DNA of 64,000 nucleotides, from NCBI RefSeq assembly GCF_030867145.1, contig NC_134414.1, forward strand, positions 131,142,465 through 131,206,464, in the 5' to 3' direction. The notes beneath the pieces are model-generated. The model worked only from the letters and a program-made list of their open reading frames with translations, had not been told where the DNA came from and ran no database searches. Position numbers and translations under genes: made by a program. The first letter of the stretch is position 1, and each line of letters opens with the position of its first letter. Below are positions 1 to 12,600 of the stretch, in pieces. The stretch is from Opisthocomus hoazin (taxonomy: Eukaryota > Chordata > Aves > Opisthocomiformes > Opisthocomidae).

Positions 1-319
1 TGAAGAATTTGAGTCTATGTGTGCAATCACTGTATCAGAAAGATTTTTTTACTTAGTTGACAGAAGCAGACTGTTGAATGCCTTGATCACTGTGAAAATT
101 TCTCCTGCACAAACAGTGCCATATCAGGACAACGAGAACAAGCTCAGTTTATACCAGTAGTGTGAGCAGTAGCAGGAGATTATCTATTAAATCACGTTGC
201 GCTAAAGCAGAGGGACACTAATTATAATTGCTCTCTGCTGATCTCCCATCTTTACAACGCTCCCTGAATGTACTATGTACCAATACTTTGGAAAGGGTTG
301 CCGTGTGTTCGAATCTTAC
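1..319. other. ADGRG7 intron (after exon 12), partial
   Basis: AT-rich sequence with no readable exon or repeat; it should be the 5' part of the intron after exon 12. Confidence 0.6.
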
Positions 320-684
320 CCCATCCGATTGCTGACGTGGTTACTAGGAAGTATCCAGGCAGGGGCTTCATGGCTCTGAGCAGCAGTAAGTACAACTGTG
401 CGGAATTGAGTGCTGTCCACATAAATGTCGCCAACAAAAAGTAGTGCAGTAGGACAGCCACAGCTGTACACCAGGAGTCTGCAGGAGGATCTACCAGGTC
501 TGATGTGAGTGAGGTGTTACGGACAGTATCATAAGGAAGGTATTGCTGGTAGTAGCTGGTGTTATTGCTGCTGTGATTCCTAGCATTTTGGTTTTCAATT
601 CCAGAGATGAAGATGATGTTAAAAAACAGCATGGAGAAACAGAGACTCACTAACATCCATGTTACAGACGACTTTCGAGTTTTC
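320..684 (-). CDS. ADGRG7: ADGRG7 coding exon 12: TM2, first extracellular loop, TM3, start of TM4
   Basis: Long exon (365 bp, phase 2 to phase 1), acceptor TACCAATAG, donor TGGG|GTAAGA. It encodes KTRKSSVTW, TM2 (LVSLCFSMLFFNIIFISGIE), a first extracellular loop with several Asn-x-Ser/Thr sequons, the conserved Cys at the top of TM3 (WCTA), LLHYFLLATFMW in TM3 and MKPLPG before TM4. The next exon is outside the window. Confidence 0.95.
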
Positions 685-3600
685 CTATTGGTAAGAATAC
701 GTTTAGGCGAAAAAAGTAGAACAAAATAAGAAAAAATCTAAAATATTTCCTCATTTCCACTGGTATTAAAAGAAAGCTAGAGCGTGAAGTCTTTAATACA
801 GAGAGAAAGCAAAGCAATAACTTGTTTGCAGAATTCTACACCATCATTACTCTCAGAGACAACTTACCAAATCCATCAGTTTTGACTCATTTCAGCTAGA
901 ACAGAGAATAGCCAGCACCTTTTAGGACGGGGCCTTTTCCAGCAGTAGTTGGGATGCATTTTCTTTTTTCCACTCTGCCCTTTTTAGAATCCTTTCTTAA
1001 GTGTTAAGAGGTGAAATAGCATAAGACAAATGTTTCTAAACACTCTTCAAGGTACAAGAGAATAATAAATCTCCACTTCCAAACACTGTCTTCTAAGTGC
1101 ATTTAAAAGGCAGAGGAAGCTCCTACAATCTTAAATACATTGACCTTGATGGAATTGCTCCAGATCTACATTAGTGCAAGCTGGATGAGAAACATACATT
1201 CATCTATGATAAGTACAATGCTGTTGGCATGACTTTGGTCCTCGTTCAAGGTAGAATCACATGACACCACTAATCACAGGCACATCCGTCAGGGAAGTTT
1301 GCTGCTATTGTATTTGAATTAAGTCACTCACAATAAAACTGTAGCGCAAGAAGTGTACATAACCTACATTGCTGTATAATCACAGTGCTTTGAAATCATC
1401 TGTTCTTTACAGACATTTTATAAACAGAAGGCAATAGAGTATAGAAACTATCAAATAGGCAACAGAAAGCAGGGTAACATTTAAATAGGATAGCAAGAAA
1501 AGAACCTCAGGAGCAACATATATGCTTCTACATGAATGCTAAAAGTCTAAGCAATAAGACGGTGAGTTGAAATGACTAGCCTTGAATGAAGACTCCGACG
1601 TAACAGGCATATTGGTAACTGGCTAGAAGAAAGATAACGGAGTAGACGTTGTAATACCAGGGTACGGGGCATACAGGAAAATAAAAAGAAGGTCGTGCTG
1701 GTGGTGAAATACTGTTGCACATTTTTAAAGCCTAGTATTAAGTGGGAGTAATGAACTAAACATCTCAGTGTGTAGCATGGACCAGTGTAGCAATAAATAC
1801 AGCACTGGGTCTGTGTTGTCAGCTACCTGGCCAGGGTAGTAACAGAGATGTCAGCAAGGCGGCAGGGGACATGAAATGCAGCAGAAGTGGCAGACCGCCC
1901 TTACCCTGCATAGGTGGGGCAAATGTCACTCTGGGACATTTCCCAGAGATTAGAGATGGTGATGGGAGCCCATGGTAAGAGGATCAACCCTTGACTTGAT
2001 CCTCAGTAGCACACGCTGCCTGCTTTGTTATCTTATAGCTGGTGTGCTGCCCAGTCAAAGCAATGGAAAGATTTTTCTTGTCAGCAGCCATGCCCAGTGT
2101 TTCCTACGAAGGCCTTGGCCTTTCACCATACTGGGGTCTGCCATACTCTGTTATATCATTTCTTTTCAAAGCTCACATATTTGAAGGTGGATTTATTGAA
2201 TAATAATCTCATACATATATCCTCACAGTAGAAGATTAACATTAACAGAAAGGTTAAAACTTCATCTAGGTGAGTGGCATTGCTGAGACATCTCATGTCC
2301 TCTCTTTAACCAGAAAGCCACGCTTACTTCCCAAGCTGTGCTGTGTGATTAGCTCCTTTTTTTTAATATTATTTGCTGATCAATAATATTGCAACATGTT
2401 TGAAACTGGCTACTCTCTTTGTTTTCCTCAAACTATATACAGAGCAAACTATTGTAACTTAGCATAAAATACTTGCAGTTTTACATCTTTGCTCTTACCT
2501 GGTGAATATTTGAAACAAAATGCTAGTGACCAGACCAGCCATGGACAATCCAACACCAATATAAGAAATATACTCCAAAGGCTTTGCATATTTATATTTG
2601 ATCTGAAAGGCCTAGAAGACAAATTGTATTAGTTACGAGAAGAGATAAATTTCTTCCTAAAATTTGTGTTTCTAGTTGCACATAGAAACAAAAATGGTTT
2701 AGTAAAGTTATGACTGTTGCTAGCTACTGCCAAAACTTTCAGATCACACAAAATTATTCTGGACCTTAAAACTGGAGAAGCTTGTGAAGAACTCCAAAGA
2801 GAGACTTAACAACATCAAGCAAATATTTAGCAAAGTAGCAGATTAAATTGTAGAAAAATGCAAGGTAATACAGACTGGGAAAAGTAGCTTTAACTTTTCG
2901 TACTGATGTGCATTCTGAATTTTGGCTTCTGAGGATAAGGTCTAGCATAAGTTGTTATGAAGAATTCCGAATCAAAACCGGTCTTTTTTTGTATAGCGAC
3001 AGTAAAGCAGCAAGTAAATGTAGATGTGTTCAGTGAAACAGAAAATACTGTTGTCTTTGCATATAGTGGATGAGAATCTTCTCTAGAATATAGTCATTTT
3101 GTGCAATAAGGACATGCATAAGATAAAGGGAAATACAGAAACAAGTAAATATTACAAATATGGAAATGCTGTTCTGTGAAGACAAAGTAAAAAAACCCTC
3201 TGAAATCCTGGCACTGCTGAAGTCAGTGACCACAGATATGTGATTTTACCCAGGGAGTGTTTTGTTTAGAGAAGCTGAAACAAATACTGAAAGAACAACA
3301 AATGTCAGAGACAGTCGGCCACTCCTGAGTAGTCTTGTTAGTACAAGAGGGCAATATATAAAACTTAATTGTAGCAGGCTTAATATTTGCAGAGCGATTG
3401 CTTTTTATAAAGATATAAGCAAAGGAGGTAATTAATGCCAAGTACTTTGAGTTATTTACCCAGCATAAGAGAGTGCCACAGCTAGCCCAGATCCCAAGCT
3501 GCTCCACTGTTCGTCTTAGGGCACTTTGGGCTTTAGACATACGCTCATTTAACAGCCAGCTGCAGCAATGGAGGTGCACAGCTGGAGGCTACCACAGCTG

Positions 3601-6600
3601 AGCAAGGGGAATGAGTGGCCCCAGCCCTCCCCTGCTGCTGGGGTGTGCAGGCCAGTGGGCACAGCCACGATTTGTGTCAGAGGCAGCCAGAATTCGCCAA
3701 TACGTTTGGCTTTCCAGTACCCTGGGGACAATGCACATGTCCCAATTTGCAAGCTCTGCCACAGGTCAGAAACAAGTATTTGGGGACACCTTAAACTCCT
3801 GTGCCTTCCAGCTCAGCACGTCTACGCCCTTACATTGGCGTGCTGGTCTTACAGTTGAAAATAACCAAACAAATGAAAAAAAAACCCCAAACTCTTTCCC
3901 TTTGAGAAAGGACAACACCCTACCATCAGGACAGCAAAATTAGTAGTGTGATTACACCTGCATCTCAAGAACTGGTCTCTTCCTTTTGCACAGCCGGCGG
4001 TGCTCCAGTCATTGACAGTATAGTCCCAAAAGACGCAGGCATGATCACGCAGCTGCATTTTCAAGGTGTTGTACTATGGATCGGGATTGCAAAGAGAAAA
4101 AATGGCTACAGAAACATAAACAGATATGCACCAGCAATGGCGTGTACTGACAATTATCCTCTGAAATGGGAGCTGACAGCTACTGAGGGATTTATGGGGT
4201 TTCCAGTAAACCTTATGAACGATACCAACAACAGCATAATTTGACATTTTGAACTTACTTTATGTGCCTTTCTCAGTGAAGACTGCCAATGAAATTACCC
4301 ATTTCTGTGAATTATTCAGGTAATTATGGTTCAGATGCACATTGACTAGGCATTAAACAATTGCAAAATGAATTCTGCATAAGCCAAACAACAGCTTTCA
4401 GATATTAGTAGCACTAAATTACTGCCAAGTGTGGAGCTGAATCCACACTGTAACAGGAAGCAAACAACAATAAATGCCATGAACCATCTCCTCCCCTCCT
4501 GCAGTACAGCGGTGCTCATACAGTCGTATGTCAAACTGCATACAGTCATTTTCGGATAACATACATCTGCAGGGTACTGCAATTAGAACTGCTTTTTGAT
4601 AAGCAACAAGCAGCTTGAAGTGCAAATAAGTAGTGAGAGCAACTATTCACAGTACTAGGTAGTTCAATTAAAAATGAGGAATAAAAGTAGGACTAAAAAA
4701 ATCAATTATAATTTTGTTTCAGTGATTTCCTTAGAAATTACACATTTCCCAGATCACTTAACTGTATGGATCCATGATGATGATTACTGATCTATCATAT
4801 GCATGTATATGAGCTTAAAACCTTTGTTAAATATTGTAAGAAGAAGCCAGCTACTGTTTTCTGGAGAAACTGTGCTAAACATGAGGACATATTGTCTACA
4901 GATTCAGTTTTTTGGGCAAATGGGCACTCGCATTGAGCATTGCCTGCAAGAAAGCAGTAACACGTGGAATCAGTTCCTGGGGGAGGAAGTCAAAACAAAA
5001 CACACAACGATTTTAACTGGAAGCAGGACTTAAAAGATAGTATGAAAAATGAACACTCCCCACATTGGTAGGTGTATTGGACTATGCCAGTCATGTTGAC
5101 TTTTTCTTGTTTTCAAAAATTTTGATAGTCTTCTGGAAAGGAAAATTGTCCTTCAGGGACCTGGCTTTTTTCATTCTTGATTTAGGACCAATCTACCCTA
5201 GGACAAATCCACTCTGGTATACGTGTAACTTTTATGGAATACAGTTTTGCTTGCAAACATCCATAGCAATACTGAGTTATTAACATCAGGTGCTAAACAC
5301 AAAAGTTGAAAAATATTTGCTATGCCACATTATCTAAACACCCTTCATGTTTCAGTTATAATGTCACCTATACATTCCACAAACTCTCAATGGCTTGTTG
5401 CCAGAAATTAAGGCGGTATGCCAAAACCCCGCCGTCTGCTTGAGTCTCTTTCCCCAAGTGCTGAAAACAGGTAGTACAGCAAGGACAACCTCTGTTCAAA
5501 CTGAACATGGCACTTCTTACGGAGGCTTACCTTGGGACTGAAGGCTATTTCAACGGCAGCCTTTCTTCCATTACCAATGTTGCCAGAAATTATTTGTTTA
5601 GAGAAACTACTGCGACTTTTATAAATCCTTGACTGGAAGAGTTTGTCATTCTGATACAATACAAACCCAACTCTTCCGTTGTCTGGTGAACCTTCGTGAG
5701 GCAAACAGAAAAGTAGGTATGGATAGCAGGTATTGGAGAAGCTGGAGCCTTTGAAGTAGCTTACACTATGCACACGTTCAGTATTTTACAGTGGATAGAT
5801 TTTGTTTAGATATTTATTTAGAATCCATTTCAGAAGTAGAGAAGAGCTTCTCTTCCCATGAATCTCAAGAGAGTCATCTTCAATATTGCTCAAGTGGAGT
5901 GTGCAAATAATTATTACCCTTCTCTTAATGTCATTTCTGGGGAAAAATGCTGGCAATGAGGAAAATAATAATCTAAATCCTGATACATACACGCAGTCAA
6001 AATGGCCAGGCTTTTAATAACACTAAATAAGAAATAGTGACAACAGGGATGTTTATAGTTAGGAAGTCAGAGGATAAAAGAGGTTGGCTGGGCTTCCGTC
6101 TTCACACCCAGCTTTTGGACTCTATTTCTTTTGCACTCTTCTGCCAAATTGGAAAGATTTCAGCAAAGTGATTTAAATCACTGGTCTTAATTGTTGCTTG
6201 AATGACGAAGCAAAAATCCTGTTTTATATAATTGCTTTTATTCTTGATTTTGTACTTTTTATTTGAGATCAAAAGAGACTGATTTGATCTCCCTCTGACT
6301 GGATCATCAAGAGAGACTAATTAATTTTATATCTACAAAATTTCACAATTGTGCATTTAATATTGAAGAAATATTAAAAAAAAAATAAGCTATGCATTCA
6401 ATCTAGCCCTCGAGGTAAGTGTTATGATATACAACCATTATGATAAAGACTTTAAATACATGATGAAATTGTTTTTCCACAGGATTGCTGTCTGAAACAG
6501 TGAGTGGAAAGGACAGTGACCAGTTAATGAGCCATTCAGTGTGTATTTTAACCTCATTGCTGGGTGTGTGGGGCTACCTGATTTATCTCTTCAACTGCTT

Positions 6601-9600
6601 TCTAACCCTGGTGAGAGGACTGAATTATTCATTTCCTTGTGGGCTTGTATATGAATCATGTTCAGCAATATGATGTTTAAGTGCTCCAACAAGCTTCACC
6701 TTCATTATATGCTTGTGCTGTGACCTCTTAGTGTTACTGTCACTATACAGAGACTAAGGACAAGTCTGCTGGTTTCAGGTGCCCAGTGTGAAACTCTTGC
6801 AATTTTTAGCATGTCATAAAATTGCACATGTTCAGAGCTCAGCTCCTCTACACACACCAGCTTCTACAGCAAACAAAGCAGAGGAAATTTAAGCTTCCCC
6901 CCCCGCCCCAGTTGACACTTTTACCCTCTGAGCGCTGCAGACTGTACATAATGGACATCTGGAAAAATCCCATGTGACCATGCCATTACAGACTGTCCCA
7001 ATACGTAGGTGTGAGGATGCATATGTCCTGGATGACACCTGCCAGCAGTAGCAATTTTAGTTGAACCGATTGATGTGGATTTCAGGCGAGGCACATATGC
7101 ACTAGCTTTTGCTCTTGATGTCTATCGAGGTATGGTCAAAGATTCATTACATTCTCAATTTTAGAAAACAAAACAAATGAAAAATTCCCAAACACTGAAA
7201 GCGTTCTGGCCATTCTATGTACATGTGCATTAATCTGTAAATAAGTTTATCCAGCTCGTTTGACGTGCATTTCTTCTACCACAGCATGGCATCAGCATGC
7301 ATAAAAAAACAACGGGTAATTGTTTATATTGGCTAAGGGGTCTTTCTTTTCCAAATGAGATTTTTAGTGAATATTCATTCACAGTTTTCCCAGGCACAGT
7401 TTTCAGTAGGAGAAAGAACTTACTGTTATTTGTAATGTTGAGCAGTATCTGAACTTCAATACTGAGGTCACTAATAAGCCCAGGGACATTTTCCTGTATT
7501 TCTAGTTTCGTTGACTGATAATATCCCAGCACTGTACCTGAAAAGATTAGCAGTGGATGCATTAGAATTTATGGTACTTACCACCTTGTCCACGTAAATC
7601 CAACAACACACCCAGACTTACCTCTCTGTGCCGAAAATAGAATCATAGAGGAGTTTAATTTCAATGGGGCAGACTGTATTGCAACGTTGGGCTGTGTGAT
7701 GTTGCCAGTCAAAGAAAATTCTTCCATTTCTTTTGTGAGGCTGCATTGAAATAATGAGTGGGATAAAAGTTGCCGTTATTTGTTAATATATGGCTACAGG
7801 TTCAGCTTCTGATCTTCCTCTCTGATTTCATTCTCCAGTAGGAACTGCTTCTCATTCCCTATCCTCATCCTTTCTCCAAAGCAGAAAAATCCAGCCAAAA
7901 TTGTTTATATTGGTGTAAATCTACTGAATCAATCAAATTGCACACTGGAGTTTAACACTGAAAAAGTTTTGACTTGTCCATGAACCATTTCAGCATGAAA
8001 CAGAAGGGGAAATGCAGTTTACTACATCTGAAAAAGAAGGGCAAAAGCTAAAGTTACCTTGATGTAATATTGACAAGGTTATCATCGTTGAATTCTGTTT
8101 TGTTGGCATCCAAGAGTTGACTCACGGTAGCCATTACTGCCACAGATGCCTGAGACAAGCAGAAGAAAGAGGCAATATTCAAATGCAATTGAAATGTATC
8201 ACCTGATGCGTTGGGCAAGTAAGAACACTTAATAAGCTTTGCTTGAAGGTACACACAATGGAGGAAACAAAGCACAGGATGCCATTCGAGAGAACACCAG
8301 CTTTGTCCCAATGGGTTCATAAATACCACACTATTATTAATTTAGACAGTAAGGATTAAATGATTAACTTAAATATCAAATGATGCTTATATTAGAATTT
8401 CAGATATATGCAAGTCTAAATAGTTGATAAGAAACAAATTTACACTCTGGTCTGAGAACTGACCCAACAGTGATTCCGCAAGTGTGCACTCAGGGCCATT
8501 TAAATAACGTGCCGTATCGCTAAGGGCAAAGTGAAGGCATTTGGTTGTTTTGTTACGTACAGTTAAATGGAAGCACTTTGAAGAGTGGTGGAGAGGGGAC
8601 AGAATGGATATCCCAAATATTAAGCCATAAAAATCTTATTTTAGTCTCAATAAACCTCACCTGAGAGTCTTCGGAAACATTTGGCTTTTTCAGAATCTGC
8701 ACTGCAATGTTTGCAGCAGCAGAGATGTTCTGTGTGGTCAGTTGGTCTGGCACGGAGGTGAGGATTTGAGTGTTACTTGCAATAACTGAAACATTGCCGT
8801 AGTCCGCAGTTTCAGCCTGTTAGGGTAATGCCATTCAACAGAAAGGAAAGGAGAAAAGGAAAAAAAGTCACCACTTTCATTACATTATTACATAACAAGC
8901 AAAATGTATAAGCAATAGGTGGTTTAAATTATTTCTGTTCATGCCAAGTAGGCCTCATCTGCAAATTCTCCCTAGGGGATGATTTCATGGACTCATGGAG
9001 TAGCAGAGGTTGGAAGGAAGCCCTGGAGGTCACCCAGCCCAGCAGGGCCAGCTGAGAGCAGGCTGCTCAGGGGCTCACTTTGAATATCTGCAGTCCCCTT
9101 CAGAGGCCTACTTGTGTTTGACCAGCCTCAAGGGGAAAAATTTTCTCTTATCTACTTGGAATTTCACATCTTGCAACTTGTGTCCATTGCTGCTTGTTCT
9201 AAAGCTGCACACCTCAAAGAAGAGCGTGGCCCCATCGTTCTCCACAACTTCCCGTGAGGTAGCTGTAGGCAGCAGCAGGACCTCCCATTTGTCTTGAGGT
9301 CATTGAGGTTCTGAGTCTATAAACTTCCGTACAGCTTTCACTATTCCTTAAATAGCCAGAGTGGGATTTTTAGAAAAGCTATCAGAGAAACTTGAAAAAT
9401 GTCATCTGGAATAATAGTGCTTCTCAACACAGTGGTCATAACCTGCAGAGATAACATTATCCTCACTTCAGTACATTGTATATAGTGTCAGCTTGGAATA
9501 AATGTAGAAAAATAAAGAAAAGATCCTGGTGCTGGAGATATTGGTAAGAATTGCTAGAAGCACGGTTTGGGTCCAGTTTGAATCAGTTAGCACTTAAGGG

Positions 9601-12600
9601 GTAAAGTGTAAATGTCTATAGTATGTTAAGAGTCTAAACACAAAAAGAGATGACGCATTTGCCATATGTTACATTAAGGTATAGCTGGGTAACAATAAGA
9701 CTTTAAGGGATGGAATGTGTTCTAATCATCTGGGGAATTTCCTTTGTAGGCTATGGAGACCAACTAAACAGTGTTATCAAGTCATCCCTTTTCTAATCCA
9801 GTCAATGAATAGCTTAAATGAATAGCTTCAATAACGGAATTGTTCTCAAATTGTTTATGTTGGGAAGCTATCAAAATCAAGATTAATTCAATCATGCAGC
9901 TCTGAAGTGTTTATAAAGCTTGCAATGGTAGGAAAGAAAGGTGGCTGTGTTGCATGGGGAGGAAGGAAGTTTGCATTTGTAATTATTGGAGATGATATTA
10001 TTTGACTTGAAAACATCTCCATATGCACCATGAACAAACAGTACATCATGAATGCCTATTTCCACTATATTTTCACTTCTGACTTACAGCATGACCTTGC
10101 ATTCAAAGTAAATATTTGTATTTAAAAGGAATAAAATCCTTTTCAACCTGGGCTCTGGATCACTAGCATGAACACCTCCTCCTCCTCGCATTTCCAGGCA
10201 TTCACCTTTTGCACCCCAAGCTGCCCTGGGTTCAGTAGATGGCAGCACGACATCGCAACCCATCGCAAAAACTCCAGATCACTAACGGCAGCGAAATCAC
10301 CTTGTGTTACAACCTTGTGTTATGTCTTATTAGCGCTAGAAATACCTGCTACTAATACTACATATTACTTTAGGGAAGATTTGACATTTGAACCATTTAG
10401 TGAAGGCTGCGTACTGGGAAAATACAATCTCAGTCTCAAGGGTTTCCCATCAAAGGACCCAGGCAAGCAAAGCATTGGGTTGAAGGTACAATAGTCAAGC
10501 AAAAATGCATGATGAAGTAGACTTCTCTTGCTTAAAGGGACTGTAGCTGGTGTCTTTTATCTTACTTTTTTTTCAATTGGAACTAGTGATAAGGAAATTA
10601 AACGCAGAAGCAGAAGGGAAGCAGTCACTGTCTGTAATATGCTTAGTCATATTCAGGTCTACATGTTTTGTGGATACGGCAGAGTTAAGCCTTCAAGCAA
10701 AGCCTAGGTAGGGGCTTATGAATTTTATCAGGAAAAGGCTGTCGTTCATACAAGAGAGTTTGAATTTGAATTCTTGAGGGACGGAAGTGTTTCATCCACA
10801 TTTAGCTGATTGTAGGACTGAATGGAGAGGCTTTGCTCTTAATCCTTCCTAAGGCATCAGTGGCAGCATCACTTTGTTCCCTCATGCCAGTCTTCTCCAA
10901 ATCCCTTCCACTTTCTCGATGATTTGGTAGCCTGGGTCGGCATCACCTCCATTTGAAGGTGTTTGCTGTGAACTGGGAACCTGACTGAGGAACTTCCGGG
11001 CCAGTTAAGAAATACGAAATGGGACACTGTGTTCAGGCAAAACCAAGCAAAATAAAACAATCACCGCTGGAAATTCAGGCCATTTGCAAAGCAGGTGCAT
11101 GCCAAGAATGCCACTGAAAAAGACTTTGGTGGTTCATTTTGCTTTTTGCAAAGTTTTAAGAAATGTAACACAAATACATATTTCTTGCCTCAATTTCCTT
11201 TTCTCTTGGAATGATGCAGAATCTCAGTCACTTTTTAAATAGTAATTTGAGGTTACCTGTGATGCTAGGGAGTCAAGATTTTCATTACAATTCAGAATTT
11301 TGGGGAGCTCTAAAGTAGGAATTCTCCCTTCTCTGAAGCACATCCGGATTGCTATTGAAGCATTACCTGTAATTTTGTAAAAGCAGAAGGATACATATTT
11401 AGTACACAAGCACTCATGCACATGCACATGACCTCACTGGGAATTAAAACTGTACTGTGGGTGTGACACCCTATCCAGTGTTATTTTCTGTGTGCATGTA
11501 AAATGTTTGTATTTTAGAGTTATGAGTGGCCATCAATTATTTAACTAGCTATTGTTCTTTTTAGAACATGTTTTATACTCACATACACAATCTTGTCAGA
11601 GTGGCCAACGTTATTCATGCCAAATTCAAATAGGTTTAGTTACACTAGAGCTGCAGAAAAACATCTCTTAAATGGGAGGCACAAGCATCAGCACTGGGCT
11701 ATCAGAAAGACTTTTTATCATGTCCTGAAAAACATAGGTTGTATGTCATGAAAGAAATGCAAAGGGCATGTGGAACAGCTGTGCAACACCTACACCTCTA
11801 CAAAGTCTCTGAAAGCTGAGACAGTTCGTGGACCCATAAGGGATAGAAAGTGTCCTTAATCCTAATGCTAAATAACAGGATATAAATAGATTATTTTTCT
11901 ATCAAACGACCATTCAGGAGCAGATATTAACTGATTCTCAGCCTTGTCCCAGACAGGCATGGATACAACTCGGCGTGTGTACCTTGAATTGTCTGCATTT
12001 GGGGTAGAAAGCTGTGTGGAAAGGTTTGCAACACCGAGCTCTCATCTGGTCTAATAATCTCACATCTTTCACAATCGTTACATTTAATTCTGGGAATTAG
12101 AAGTGAAAGGAAAGAAGCACATACCGTTCACAGTATCAGGTTCGCATTTTTCTTTGGAGTTGCCGTATTTACCTACTATGATCCGTTCAAAAGTAAGGTT
12201 TTTTATAATGCTTTCAGAAATGTTCACTGTGCAAGTACTGGCTTCACAGAAATTAACTGCACAGAAGGGAAAAAAAAACATATACCCAGATCAAATATTT
12301 TTAATACAAGGAGTAATTTTCAAAAATAAAGTAACATTGACACAATAGAAACTCTTTGAATCTTTTGCCCTAAAGGAAATAAATGACTGTAAAAGCAGTT
12401 AGGTAAATCTTGACTAAAACCAAGCTGCTGAGCTGCTGCAGGTGATATTTATGAAGTCACTGAAACCCTAAAATCCCATACAATCCCATTCTCACATTGT
12501 ACCGTACTGCCGTAACTTCACAAAAATTTACCTTCCAATGCTCCAAGCACTTGAAAAAAATACTGCAGCACATAGGCAGAAAATTTTTGCTTGGTCTTAG

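Larger units (their letters stand above)
685..8660. other. ADGRG7 introns between exons 5 and 12
   Basis: The intronic gaps (685-2498, 2603-3923, 4074-5530, 5692-7423, 7538-7621, 7741-8057, 8150-8660) are AT-rich. I see no RNA gene, no recognisable mobile element and no further in-phase exon in them. Short ORFs on both strands lack family resemblance. Confidence 0.6.
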
